Assembly (NCBI RefSeq): GCF_015352455.1
Contig: NZ_JADKPN010000002.1
Location: forward strand, 248,001-312,000
Direction: 5' to 3'
Length of the DNA stretch: 64,000 nt
Source of the DNA: Nocardioides islandensis
Lineage (GTDB): Bacteria > Actinomycetota > Actinomycetes > Propionibacteriales > Nocardioidaceae
Every line of letters begins with the position of its first letter. Within the stretch, counting starts at the first letter, position 1. Positions 50,596-59,456 of this stretch are shown in pieces. A program made the position numbers and the translations under genes. The notes beneath the pieces were generated by a model, which was given only the letters and a program-made list of their open reading frames with translations, had not been told where the DNA came from and did not search any database.

Positions 50596-53030
50596 GACGT
50601 CTCCTTCGTGTCTCGAGATGCTCGCTGCGCTCGCTCGTCGACCACCGAGTTCTGAAGCCGCAGGGCGTACAGCTCCGACGGCGAGATCGGCATCGACGTG
50701 ATCGGGAAGCCCTCGGCGTCCGAGATGGCGGACGCGAACACGGCGGCCGACGGGATCACCCCGGCCTCGCCGGCGCCCTTGATGCCCAGGGGGTTCAGCG
50801 GGGACGGGGTCTCCAAGTGGTCGATCTCGATCGAGGTCGGCACCTCGGTGACGTACGGCATCAGGAAGTCCATGAACGACGCGTTCAGCAGCTGGCCGGA
50901 CTCGTCGTAGGCCATCCGCTCGTACAGCGCCCCGCCGACGCCCTGCGCGACCCCGCCGTGGATCTGGCCCTCCACGATCATCGGGTTGATCAGGTGCCCG
51001 CAGTCGTGCACGACGGCGTACTTCAGGATCCGGATCTCCGCCGTCAGCGGATCGGTCTCCACGATCACCGCGTGCATGCCGGACGCGAACGTCGACCGCT
51101 CGGGCGAGTAGAAGTCCTTGCCCTCCAGCCCCGGCTCGTCGTCCTCGGCGACCGGCGGCTTGCCCGGGTCGCCGACCGAGAACTGGGTGGCCAGCTTGGA
51201 CTGCTCGTCGAAGGCGTACCGGAGCGGGTTCGACAGCACCGCCACCGTGCCGAGGGCGATGGACGACGAGGGCGCCCCGCGCACCGACACCACGCCGTCG
51301 ACGATCTCCAGGTCGTCCTCGTTGGCCTCGAGCGCGTCGGCAGCGATGCGGAGCACCTTCTCCTTCGCCCGCGTTGCCGCCAGGTGGATCGCGGACCCGC
51401 TCATCACCGCCGCGCGAGAGGCGAACGTGCCCACGGCGTACGGCATCCGACGCGTGTCACCGGTGACCACCTCGACGTCCGAGAGGGGTACGCCGAGCAC
51501 GTCCGCGACGATCTGCGCGAACACCGTCGCGTGGCCCTGCCCCTGCGTCGTCAGGCCGGTCGCGACCTTCACCTTGCCGGAGGTCTCGATGTGCACGTGG
51601 GCGCCTTCGTAGGGCCCGACGCCGGTGCCCTCGACGTAGCAGGCCAGCCCGATACCGACGTGGCGCCCCTGGGCCGCCATCTCCGCCTTGTAGGCCGGGA
51701 ACTCGTCCCAGCCGACCAGCGCCTTGATCTTCTCCAGCGACGCCGGGTAGTCGCCGGAGTCGTACTCGAGCTCGCGGCCGTCCTGGAAGATCAGCCCGTG
51801 GTCGTAGGGGAACTCGTCGGGCTGGATGAAGTTCGTCGCCCGCACCTCGGCACGGTCCTTGCCCAGCGCCTCGGCGATCGCGTCCATCGTCCGCTCCATC
51901 ACGAAGCAGCCCTGCGGCCGGCCCGCGCCCCGGTAGGGCGTGACCATCACGGTGTTCGTGTAGAGCGACTCGAACCGCACCCGGTAGGCGCCGGGCTTGT
52001 AGGGCCCCAGCAGCTGCGTCGAGGTGATGATCGGGACGATCAGGCCGTACGGCGTGTAGGCGCCGTGGTCGTGCCAGAACTGGACGTCGAGGCCCAGCAC
52101 GCGACCGTCGTCGTCGTACCCGACCTCGACGTGGTGCACCTGGCCGCGCTCGTGGGCCGAGGAGATGAAGTGCTCGCGGCGGTCCTCGATGAACTTCACC
52201 GGCCGGCCCAGGGCCCTGGCGGCGAGCGGGACGAGCAGCTCCTCGGGCCAGGGGTGGTTGATCTTCACGCCGAACCCGCCGCCGACGTCGGGGGTCACCA
52301 CGTCGACCTGGCCGAGGTCGAGGCCGAGCTTCACCGCGATCGCGGCCCGGACACCCGTGGAGGTCTGGGTCGAGGACCAGACCGTCATCCGGTTGATGTC
52401 GGGGTCCCAGCGCGCGACGGTGCCGCGGCCCTCCATCGGCTGGCAGGAGCTGCGCTCCACGAGCAGGTCGAGGCTCAGGGTGTGCGGGGCGGCCGCGATC
52501 GCGGCGGGCGCGTCGCCGTTGCTCTGCTCCATGCGCGCGCCGACGTTGCCGGGCACGTCCTCGTGCACGAGGTTCGTCGCGGCGCGTGCGGCCGCGATGC
52601 CGACCACCGGCGGCAGCACCTCGTAGTCGACGCGGATCCGGCCGACGGCGTCCTCCGCGACGTACCGGTCGTCGGCGACCACGAACGCGATCGCCTCGCC
52701 CACGTAGTTGACCTCGCCGTCGGCCAGCGCGTGCTGGGTGCGGCCGTGGGTCAGCGTCGGGTGCGGGATGAGGAGCGGCAACGGGTCGGCCATCGGTGCG
52801 GACAGCTCGGCGAGGTCCTCGTAGGTCCAGACCGCGTGCACGCCGTCGACGTCCAGCACGTCCTCGACGTGGACCTCGAGGACGCGAGCGTGCGCGTGCG
52901 GCGAGCGGAGCACCGCGGCGTGCAGCACCCGTTGGCCGGACAGCACGTCGTCGACGTACCTCCCCCGGCCGCGCAGGAACCGCTGGTCCTCGACCCGCTG
53001 GACGCGCGTCCCGAAGAGCTTGGTGGTCAT
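50592..53030 (-). CDS. Molybdenum hydroxylase large subunit (CoxL/XdhB-type, form II)
   Basis: This 812-residue protein has the aldehyde-oxidase fold and molybdopterin-binding loops: GGGFGVKINHPWPEE, TPYRGAGRPQGCFVMER, GQGHATVFAQI and the final GIKGAGEAGVIPSAAV with the catalytic Glu. The PYRGAGR motif marks form II enzymes rather than true CO dehydrogenases (AYXCSFR). It hydroxylates an aromatic N-heterocycle or aldehyde using water. The ATG overlaps the Fe-S subunit stop, and its stop overlaps coxG. The NCS2 base permease at the head of the operon supports a purine or pyrimidine substrate. Confidence 0.92.
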   Translation of the reverse strand: MTTKLFGTRVQRVEDQRFLRGRGRYVDDVLSGQRVLHAAVLRSPHAHARVLEVHVEDVLDVDGVHAVWTYEDLAELSAPMADPLPLLIPHPTLTHGRTQHALADGEVNYVGEAIAFVVADDRYVAEDAVGRIRVDYEVLPPVVGIAAARAATNLVHEDVPGNVGARMEQSNGDAPAAIAAAPHTLSLDLLVERSSCQPMEGRGTVARWDPDINRMTVWSSTQTSTGVRAAIAVKLGLDLGQVDVVTPDVGGGFGVKINHPWPEELLVPLAARALGRPVKFIEDRREHFISSAHERGQVHHVEVGYDDDGRVLGLDVQFWHDHGAYTPYGLIVPIITSTQLLGPYKPGAYRVRFESLYTNTVMVTPYRGAGRPQGCFVMERTMDAIAEALGKDRAEVRATNFIQPDEFPYDHGLIFQDGRELEYDSGDYPASLEKIKALVGWDEFPAYKAEMAAQGRHVGIGLACYVEGTGVGPYEGAHVHIETSGKVKVATGLTTQGQGHATVFAQIVADVLGVPLSDVEVVTGDTRRMPYAVGTFASRAAVMSGSAIHLAATRAKEKVLRIAADALEANEDDLEIVDGVVSVRGAPSSSIALGTVAVLSNPLRYAFDEQSKLATQFSVGDPGKPPVAEDDEPGLEGKDFYSPERSTFASGMHAVIVETDPLTAEIRILKYAVVHDCGHLINPMIVEGQIHGGVAQGVGGALYERMAYDESGQLLNASFMDFLMPYVTEVPTSIEIDHLETPSPLNPLGIKGAGEAGVIPSAAVFASAISDAEGFPITSMPISPSELYALRLQNSVVDERAQRASRDTKETS

Positions 53031-53506
53031 GAGCGGAGCTCCGCCGCCCGGAGGACCGCCTTGACGATGTTCTGGTATCCGGTACAGCGGCACAGGTTGC
53101 CGGCGATCATGTCGCGCGCCTCGTCCTCGGTCGGCGACGGGTTCTCCTCGAGGCCGGCGGTGATCGTGGTCATGAAGCCCGGTGTGCAGAACCCGCACTG
53201 GAGGCCGTGGCACTCGAGGAACGCCTGCTGGACCGGGCCGAGCGAGTCGTCGGCGTTGGTCAGGCCCTCGACCGTCGTGATCTCGCAGTCCACCGCGGAC
53301 ACGGCGAACATCAGGCAGGACCGCATGGGCCGTCCGTCGACGAGGACCGTGCAGGCGCCGCAGACGCCGTGCTCGCAGCCGACGTGGGTGCCCGTGAGAC
53401 CGATGTCGTGACGCAGCGCGTCGGAGAGGAGACGACGGGCGGGCACGTCGACGTCGTGCGCGACGCCGTTCACGTGCAGGCGAACGACGTGGAGCTCCTC
53501 GGTCAT
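53027..53506 (-). CDS. Molybdenum hydroxylase 2Fe-2S subunit
   Basis: This 159-residue protein has a plant-type ferredoxin domain (CEHGVCGACTVLVDG...C) and a helical second cluster domain (CGFCTPGFM and CRCTGYQNI), giving all eight cluster cysteines. It passes electrons from the Mo centre to the FAD subunit. Both ends overlap neighbouring genes by four bases, so the three subunits are produced together. Confidence 0.95.
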   Translation of the reverse strand: MTEELHVVRLHVNGVAHDVDVPARRLLSDALRHDIGLTGTHVGCEHGVCGACTVLVDGRPMRSCLMFAVSAVDCEITTVEGLTNADDSLGPVQQAFLECHGLQCGFCTPGFMTTITAGLEENPSPTEDEARDMIAGNLCRCTGYQNIVKAVLRAAELRS

Positions 53507-54318
53507 GCGGCCATCTTCCTCGCGGCACCCACGACCCGGGCCGTCAGCACCCGGACCAGCTGCGCGCGGTAGTCGGCCGAGGCGTGGATGTCGTCGCCCG
53601 GGTCGAGGTGCTCCAGCGCCGCGTCGCCGAGGTCGGCGTCGGCCACGCCGCTGAGGTCGACCACGGTCGGTACGTCGCACACCGACAGGTAGCCGGCCAC
53701 CACGGTGTCACCGGTCACGACGGCGCCCACGCCGCACAGCGCGTAGTCGCCGTGACGGCGGGCGATCTCCTCGAACCCGACACCCGCGCCGGGGTTCAGC
53801 GCCGGGAAGTACGCCGACAGCGCGATCTCGTCGTGGTGCAGCGAGGACTCCAGGGGCCCGACGTACAGCTCGTCGGCCGGGATCGTGCGACGGCCCGCGG
53901 GCCCGGCCACGTCGACCGACCCGCCCAGCAGGCACAGCACCATCGGCATCTCCGCGGCTGCGTCGGCGTGCACGATCGAGCCCACCGTGGTGCCGCGGTT
54001 GCGGATCGTGGCGTGCGCGACGTTGGCCAGCGCGAGGGAGACCAGGGGCTGGACGCGGCGTACGTCCTCGGACGCCAGCACGTCCGCGTGCCGCGCGAGC
54101 GCGCCGACCCGCACGCCGTCGTCGTTCGCCTCGATGCCCGAGAGCTCGGGGAGCCCGTTGATGTCGACGAGCCGCGACGGTGCCGCCAGCCGCATCGACA
54201 GCAGCGGCACGAGGCTCTGCCCGCCGGCCAGGACCTTCGCGCCCGGGTCGCCCGCCAGCGCCGCGAGGGCGTCGTCGAGCGACCCGGGCCGGACGTAATC
54301 GAAGGGGGCCGGCTTCAC
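53503..54318 (-). CDS. Molybdenum hydroxylase FAD subunit
   Basis: This 271-residue protein has the FAD-binding pattern VLAGGQSLVPLLSMRLA (near 29-45) and TIRNRGTTVGSIVHADAAAE (near 104), followed by the CO-dehydrogenase flavoprotein C-terminal domain (GYALCGVGAVV-type segment). It accepts electrons from the Fe-S subunit. In the second motif the usual GG of TVGGN/S reads VGS, a small change. It starts eight bases after the NCS2 permease stop, so it is in the same operon. Confidence 0.92.
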   Translation of the reverse strand: MKPAPFDYVRPGSLDDALAALAGDPGAKVLAGGQSLVPLLSMRLAAPSRLVDINGLPELSGIEANDDGVRVGALARHADVLASEDVRRVQPLVSLALANVAHATIRNRGTTVGSIVHADAAAEMPMVLCLLGGSVDVAGPAGRRTIPADELYVGPLESSLHHDEIALSAYFPALNPGAGVGFEEIARRHGDYALCGVGAVVTGDTVVAGYLSVCDVPTVVDLSGVADADLGDAALEHLDPGDDIHASADYRAQLVRVLTARVVGAARKMAA

Positions 54319-54325
54319 CGGTCGA

Positions 54326-55720
54326 TCATCTCAGCGGCTTGTCGTCCGTCTCTGGGTGGGACAGGTTGCGCGTCACTCCACCGGCGCCCGCACCCTCGCG
54401 GCCGTTGACCATGTGGAAGAAGACGATCACCAGGATCGTGCCGAGCGCGATGCCCGACAGGGAGAAGTCGTTGGTGATCTTCAGCGTGACGCCGCCGATG
54501 CCGGCGATGAGGCCGGCGGCGAGGCCGACCATGTTGACGGGGTTGCCGAAGTCGACCTGGTTCTCGACCCAGATCTTCGCGCCGACCAGGCCGATCATGC
54601 CGTAGAGCACGACCGTGATCCCGCCCAGCACGCCTCCCGGGGTCGCGTTGACGATGGCGCCGAACTTGGGGCACAGACCCAGCAGGATCGCGACGCCCGC
54701 GGCGACGTAGTAGGCCGCGGTCGAGTAGACCTTCGTGGCCCCCATGACGCCGATGTTCTCGGCGTAGGTCGTGGTCGGCGAGCCGCCGAACGCGCTCGCG
54801 AGAGCCGTCGCGACGCCGTCGGCCCCGATCGCTCGGCCCATGTAGGGGTCGAGGTCGGTCTTGGTCATCTCGGCGACGGCCTTGACGTGACCGGTGTTCT
54901 CGGCGATCAGCGCGATCACGCCGGGAAGCACCAGCAGGATGAAGGTCGTCGAGAAGCTCGGGCCGTGCACGACGCTGACGCCGTCGCCGAGCGTGCCGCT
55001 CGGGAAGCCGATCCAGTCGGCGGCCTTCACGCCCGCCCAGCTGATCCGGTCGTGCTCGACCGCGTCGGGCCCGGTCGGCAGCACCGAGTTGATCGAGCCG
55101 AACAGCGCGTCGGCGATCCAGGACAGCAGGTAGCCGAAGATCAGCGCGAGGAACACCGCGATGCGCGACCAGAAGCCGGGCAGCATCACGGCCGCGAACA
55201 CCATGAACGCCGCTGTGATCAGCGCGATCCACTGGTCCTGCGGCCAGTAGATGCCGGCCACGACCGGGGCCAGGTTGAAGCCGATGAGCATGACGACCGC
55301 GCCGGTCACCGCGGGCGGCAGGATCCGGTGGATCCAGTGCGCGCCGGCGAAGTGCACGACCAGGCCGACGAGAGCCAGCACGATGCCGCCGACCATGATC
55401 GCGCCGGTGACGTCGGCGGAGTCGCCGCCCTGGGCCCGGATCGCCGCCACGCTGGCCACGAACGAGGCGCTGGTGCCCAGGTAGCTGGGCACCCGGTTGC
55501 TGCAGATCAGCAGGAAGATGACCGTGCAGATGCCGGAGAACATGATGGCGAGGTTGGGGTCCAGCCCCATCACCAGCGGGAACACGAACGTCGCGCCGAA
55601 CATGGCGACGACGTGCTGCGCCCCGAGCCCGACGGTCTTGCCCCACGCGAGCCGCTGGTGCGGCGCGACCGGCTCACCCGGGGCCGGATCGACTACTTCC
55701 CACTTGAACATCGACGACAT
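54326..55720 (-). CDS. NCS2 xanthine/uracil-type permease
   Basis: This 464-residue membrane protein has about 14 segments and NCS2 motifs: GLGAQHVVAMFGATFVFP in segment 1 (the QH pair), a substrate-site Glu in LIAENTGHVKAVAEMT and a SAFGGSPTTTYAENIGVMGAT segment typical of the uracil branch. It imports uracil, xanthine or a related base with protons. It heads the Mo hydroxylase operon, and a PucR regulator lies upstream. The sequence favours a uracil-like substrate (GGxPTTTYAEN), but it is not decisive. Confidence 0.92.
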   Translation of the reverse strand: MSSMFKWEVVDPAPGEPVAPHQRLAWGKTVGLGAQHVVAMFGATFVFPLVMGLDPNLAIMFSGICTVIFLLICSNRVPSYLGTSASFVASVAAIRAQGGDSADVTGAIMVGGIVLALVGLVVHFAGAHWIHRILPPAVTGAVVMLIGFNLAPVVAGIYWPQDQWIALITAAFMVFAAVMLPGFWSRIAVFLALIFGYLLSWIADALFGSINSVLPTGPDAVEHDRISWAGVKAADWIGFPSGTLGDGVSVVHGPSFSTTFILLVLPGVIALIAENTGHVKAVAEMTKTDLDPYMGRAIGADGVATALASAFGGSPTTTYAENIGVMGATKVYSTAAYYVAAGVAILLGLCPKFGAIVNATPGGVLGGITVVLYGMIGLVGAKIWVENQVDFGNPVNMVGLAAGLIAGIGGVTLKITNDFSLSGIALGTILVIVFFHMVNGREGAGAGGVTRNLSHPETDDKPLR

Positions 55721-55894
55721 GGCCGACCCCTCTCTTGGGTCTCGATCCCTCCAGATCAGCCCCGAGATCCCACAACGTAGTGAGGGCCATCACACACCCT
55801 CGACGGCGGAAACTGCCGAAGGAACGCCGACGCCGTCGGCAGGACATGCGAGCGCGTCGAGTGGAGAGCGAAGGGATGGTCCCCGCGCCGAGCG
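55721..55894 (-). promoter_or_regulatory. Promoter region of the NCS2 / Mo hydroxylase operon
   Basis: This 174-bp gap holds a small GCCGAC-GGC-GTCGGC hairpin just past the PucR gene and a GTGA/TCAC dyad next to a TACGTT sequence that could be a -10. This arrangement suggests an operator over the promoter. No known PucR box is recognised. Confidence 0.35.
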
Positions 55895-57178
55895 TCAACC
55901 CGCGATGTCGAGGACCCGGAGGGCCACGGCGACGTCCAGGCGGAGGTGGGGGTCGGAGGAGAGCGGGCCGAGGAGGCGCTCGAGCTTGGAGACGCGGTAC
56001 CTCATGGTGTTGTAGTGGAAGAACTGGAGGCGGGCGGCCTCGGCGACGTTGAAGTTGGTGTCGAGCAGCACCTGCAGCGTCTCGCGCAGGTTGGCGGCCT
56101 CCGTGGTGCCGTCGGCCAGCGGGCCGAGCACGTCGCGGGCGAAGGCGCGCAGCTCGCCGGTGTCGGGGATCAGCGCGATCAGGCGGTGCAGGCCGAGCTC
56201 GTCGAACGACGTCGTGGAGCCGGTGCCGTGCACCCGGCGGCCGATCTCGACGGCCCGCCGCGCCTGGGCGTAGGCCTCCGGCAGGTCGGCCAGGCTCGGC
56301 GCGACCCGGCTGACCCCGACCGTGAAGCTGCGCCGGCCACCGCCCTTGTCGCCGGCGACGCCGGTGACCACCCGGCGTACGACGTCATGTCCTGCCCAGG
56401 GCTCGCCCGGCCCGACCCCGGCGTCGACCGGCAGCAGGGTGACCACCTCGGAGCTGAAGTCGACGGTCGGGACACCCGGGTCGAGGCTGTTGGTGACCTG
56501 GCGCCAGGCGGAGGCGAAGCGTTCCTGCCACGCGCGCTTCTGCTCGCGGGTCGCCGGCTCCTCCTCGCGCGGCTGCGGGTCGATCTCGGCGACCACGACG
56601 ACGGACGGCCGGTCCAGCGACCAGCCGAAGGCCTGCGCGTGCTCGGCGGCGTACGCCTCCTCGACCACACCCCGCACGAGCAGGTCGCGGAGGAAGTCGC
56701 CCTGGTACTTGTTCTCGACCGCGCCGATGGCGCTCTGCTGGGTGATCAGCAGCGCCGCGACGATGGCCACCCGCTCGAGAGCGTGCACGTCCTCCTCGTC
56801 GACCCGGCCCTCGAGACGCACGCACACCAGCCGCGCGAGGTCGGCGCCACCCGCGGCCACGCGCAGCGCGCGCACCTCCCCACCGTCGAGGGGCACCCCG
56901 GCCTCCCCGACGCGCTCCACGCGGATCCGTCCGGTCTCGTCGAGCAGGAGCGCGTGCTCGAGGGCCGACCGGGCCGCGGGGTCGAGCACCGAGGCCCGCT
57001 CGCGCCCGTCGGTCGAGGTGAACGCGACGCGGACATCGAGCACGTTGGCCGCCTCGGCGGCGATCCGCTCGAGGTCCCCGCCCTCCAGCACCAGGTGCGT
57101 CAGAGCGGTGTGCAGTGCGTCGACGCGGGCCAGGGAGTTGGCGAGCGCGTCCGCGGCGGCGTCGCCGGTTATCAACAC
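55895..57178 (-). CDS. PucR-family transcriptional regulator
   Basis: This 427-residue protein has a GAF-like sensor in the first half and ends with the PucR helix-turn-helix (TNFNVAEAARLQFFHYNTMRYRVSKLERLLG, about 375-410). PucR proteins control purine and ureide catabolism in response to an intermediate. The start is placed at GTG 57178 because GAAGG lies at good distance upstream; GTG 57208 is an alternative. It lies between the permease/Mo hydroxylase operon and the divergent AllHFG genes, so it probably controls both. Confidence 0.9.
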   Translation of the reverse strand: MLITGDAAADALANSLARVDALHTALTHLVLEGGDLERIAAEAANVLDVRVAFTSTDGRERASVLDPAARSALEHALLLDETGRIRVERVGEAGVPLDGGEVRALRVAAGGADLARLVCVRLEGRVDEEDVHALERVAIVAALLITQQSAIGAVENKYQGDFLRDLLVRGVVEEAYAAEHAQAFGWSLDRPSVVVVAEIDPQPREEEPATREQKRAWQERFASAWRQVTNSLDPGVPTVDFSSEVVTLLPVDAGVGPGEPWAGHDVVRRVVTGVAGDKGGGRRSFTVGVSRVAPSLADLPEAYAQARRAVEIGRRVHGTGSTTSFDELGLHRLIALIPDTGELRAFARDVLGPLADGTTEAANLRETLQVLLDTNFNVAEAARLQFFHYNTMRYRVSKLERLLGPLSSDPHLRLDVAVALRVLDIAG

Positions 57179-57255
57179 TTGGGGCCCTTCGTCCGAGATC
57201 GTTGGCACAACCTCACAGCGGCCAAATGTAACGGTGGCCGATAGCGTCGGGAAGC

Positions 57256-58032
57256 GTGGCTCCCGTTCCGGCCAGCGCACCCGGCCGGGTCGCGCAGCTC
57301 CTGCGCGACGCGCCGGACGGGCCGGTGCGCGTCCTGCACCACGTGCCGACCGCCCTGTACCTCGACGTCGCCGGCCGCTGCGTGGGTGTCGTGGCCCCCG
57401 GGGCGGCACAGGTCCCCTGCGCGCTCCGGTTGTCGGGGCGCGTGTCGCAGCGTCCGGTGCTGGCAGAGCCCATCGCGAACCCCTACGTTGAGCGCGGAAC
57501 CCTGTATCTGACCGACGACCCCCTCGTGGTCGGACGATTCGTGGATGTTCGCGTTCCCCGGATCGACCCCGACAGGGTTCTGCGTCGGGCGGCGAGCCCG
57601 GCAGCGGTACGAATGGTGCCCCCCCGGACGGCCGCGCACGGGCTCGCCGCCTACAACTCCCTCTCGCCCATGGTCGACGCGACCACGACCAGCACGCTCG
57701 TCGGCCACGGCGGCGGCCTCACGCCCCTCGGCGACGACGTCCTCTGCGGCTGGCTCGCCGTGCTGCACGCGACCGGCCGCCTGACCGACGACGTCGCCGA
57801 CCGGGTCCGCGCGGCCGCACCCCGCACCACGCTGCTGTCGGCCACCCTGCTGGACTGTGCCCTGCACGGCGAGGTGCTGCCGGAGTTCGCGGCGTACGTC
57901 GCGGCGCTCGGCACCCCCGCGGAGCCGGCCGCCGCACGGACGCTGATGGCGATCGGCCACACCTCCGGCGCGGGACTGTGGTTCGGCGCCGAGCACGCCC
58001 TGACGACGATCGCCCTGGAGGCTGCGGCATGA
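57256..58032 (+). CDS. allH: DUF2877 protein, AllH-like carbamoyltransferase subunit
   Basis: This 258-residue protein is of the DUF2877 family; the core LVGHGGGLTPLGDDVLCGWLAVLHATGR and GHTSGAGLWFG segments match YlbF/AllH. In E. coli AllF, AllG and AllH together form oxamate carbamoyltransferase, which makes carbamoyl phosphate from oxalurate. Here the three genes are in order H-F-G, coupled by overlaps. The GTG start lies 77 bases from the divergent PucR gene. In this organism the carbamoyl donor may differ from oxalurate. Confidence 0.85.
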   Translation: MAPVPASAPGRVAQLLRDAPDGPVRVLHHVPTALYLDVAGRCVGVVAPGAAQVPCALRLSGRVSQRPVLAEPIANPYVERGTLYLTDDPLVVGRFVDVRVPRIDPDRVLRRAASPAAVRMVPPRTAAHGLAAYNSLSPMVDATTTSTLVGHGGGLTPLGDDVLCGWLAVLHATGRLTDDVADRVRAAAPRTTLLSATLLDCALHGEVLPEFAAYVAALGTPAEPAAARTLMAIGHTSGAGLWFGAEHALTTIALEAAA

Positions 58033-59456
58033 CCACCCACGTGGAGCTGAGGTCGGGTGCGTACGCCGACTCGGTCACCCTGCTCCAAGTCAGCCGTGAC
58101 GTCGCCGCGACCGAGGGCGTCGAGGCCGCGCAGGTCGCGATGGCCACCGCCCTCAACGTCGAGGTCCTCGGCGGCATGGGCTTCGACGTACCCCCCGCCA
58201 GTCCGAACGACATGGTGGTCGCGATCCGCGCGGCCGACGACGACGCCGTGCGCCGCGGACTGACCGCCGTCGACCAGGCACTGGCCGGCGCAGTGCGCCG
58301 CCCTTCCGGCCCGGCCGAGCTGGCCGCCCACCGCACCACCGCGGCCGCCCTGCGCGACACCCCGGGCGCCCTGGTGCTCGTCTCCACCCCTGGCGCCAGC
58401 GCGGCGGTCGAGGCGATGGACGCGCTGGACGCCGGCTGCGACGTGATGCTCTTCAGCGACAACGTGCCGGTCGAGCAGGAGATCGCGATCAAGCGGGTCG
58501 CGCACGAGCGCGGGTTGCTCGTCATGGGCCCCGACTGCGGCACGGCCGTCGTCGGCGGCCTCGGCCTGGGCTTCGCGAACGTCGTGCGACCCGGGCCGGT
58601 CGGCATCGTCGCGGCGTCCGGCACCGGCTGCCAGCAGCTGCTCGCGCTCCTGGACCACGCGGGCGTCGGTGTCACGTCCGCACTCGGCGTCGGCGGCCGC
58701 GACCTGTCGGCCGAGGTCGGCGGGCTCGCCACCCGCGAGGCCCTCCGCCGCCTCGACGCCGACGAGTCGGTCGAGCTGGTGGTGGTGGTCTCGAAGCCCC
58801 CCGCACCCGAGGTCGCCGCCGAGATCGAGGCGTACGCCGCCTCGCTCGGCACCCCCGTCGAGCTGGCCCTGCTCGGGGCCGGGCTGCCGGACCTCACGGT
58901 CGCCGCGGAGTCCGTGCTGGCCCGGCTCGGCCACGAGGTGCCGACCTGGCCGGTCCGCGTGCCCGGCGCGGCGCACATGGGCGGGCGGGGCGACCTCCTG
59001 CACGGGCTCTTCGTGGGCGGCACCAACTGCTCGGAGGCCAGGTTCGTGGTCGAGTCCGCGCTCGCGATGGACGGCCGGTCCACGGACGGACACACGTTCA
59101 CCGACTTCGGCGACGACGAGTACACCTCCGGCCGTGCCCACCCGATGATCGACCCCACGATCCGCCTCGAGCACCTGGAGCGGGTGGGCGCCGACGACCG
59201 CACCGGCGTCGTGCTGCTCGACGTCGTGCTCGGCCACGGCGCCGAGCCCGACCCGGCCACGGCCCTCGCCCCCGTCATCGCCCAGGTGCCGCAGCCGGTC
59301 GTGGTCACGCTGGTCGGCACCGACCACGACCCGCAGGACCGGCACCGCCAGTCCGAGGCGCTCGCCGAGGCCGGCGCCGAGGTGCACCTGTCGAACGCCG
59401 GCGCGGCACGACGAGCCGTGGAGTTGCTGACCGACAAGATGGGAGGCGGTTCCTGA
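58029..59456 (+). CDS. allF: FdrA/AllF-like carbamoyltransferase subunit
   Basis: This 475-residue protein is FdrA-like: ELRSGAYADSVTLLQVSRDVAATEGVEAAQVAMAT at the N-terminus, LLVMGPDCGTAVVGGLGLGFANVVRPGPVGIVAASGTG and a GVGGRDLSAEVGG segment of the succinyl-CoA-synthetase-like fold. The fold resembles acyl-CoA synthetases but the AllFGH complex moves a carbamoyl group to phosphate. The ATG overlaps the allH stop (ATGA). Carbamate kinase, usually found next to these genes, is 30 kb away at arcC. Confidence 0.9.
   Translation: MTTHVELRSGAYADSVTLLQVSRDVAATEGVEAAQVAMATALNVEVLGGMGFDVPPASPNDMVVAIRAADDDAVRRGLTAVDQALAGAVRRPSGPAELAAHRTTAAALRDTPGALVLVSTPGASAAVEAMDALDAGCDVMLFSDNVPVEQEIAIKRVAHERGLLVMGPDCGTAVVGGLGLGFANVVRPGPVGIVAASGTGCQQLLALLDHAGVGVTSALGVGGRDLSAEVGGLATREALRRLDADESVELVVVVSKPPAPEVAAEIEAYAASLGTPVELALLGAGLPDLTVAAESVLARLGHEVPTWPVRVPGAAHMGGRGDLLHGLFVGGTNCSEARFVVESALAMDGRSTDGHTFTDFGDDEYTSGRAHPMIDPTIRLEHLERVGADDRTGVVLLDVVLGHGAEPDPATALAPVIAQVPQPVVVTLVGTDHDPQDRHRQSEALAEAGAEVHLSNAGAARRAVELLTDKMGGGS

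Noticed and set aside
50592..53030. Aerobic CO dehydrogenase large subunit
   Set aside because: The active-site loop reads PYRGAGR (form II) rather than AYXCSFR of true CO dehydrogenase.
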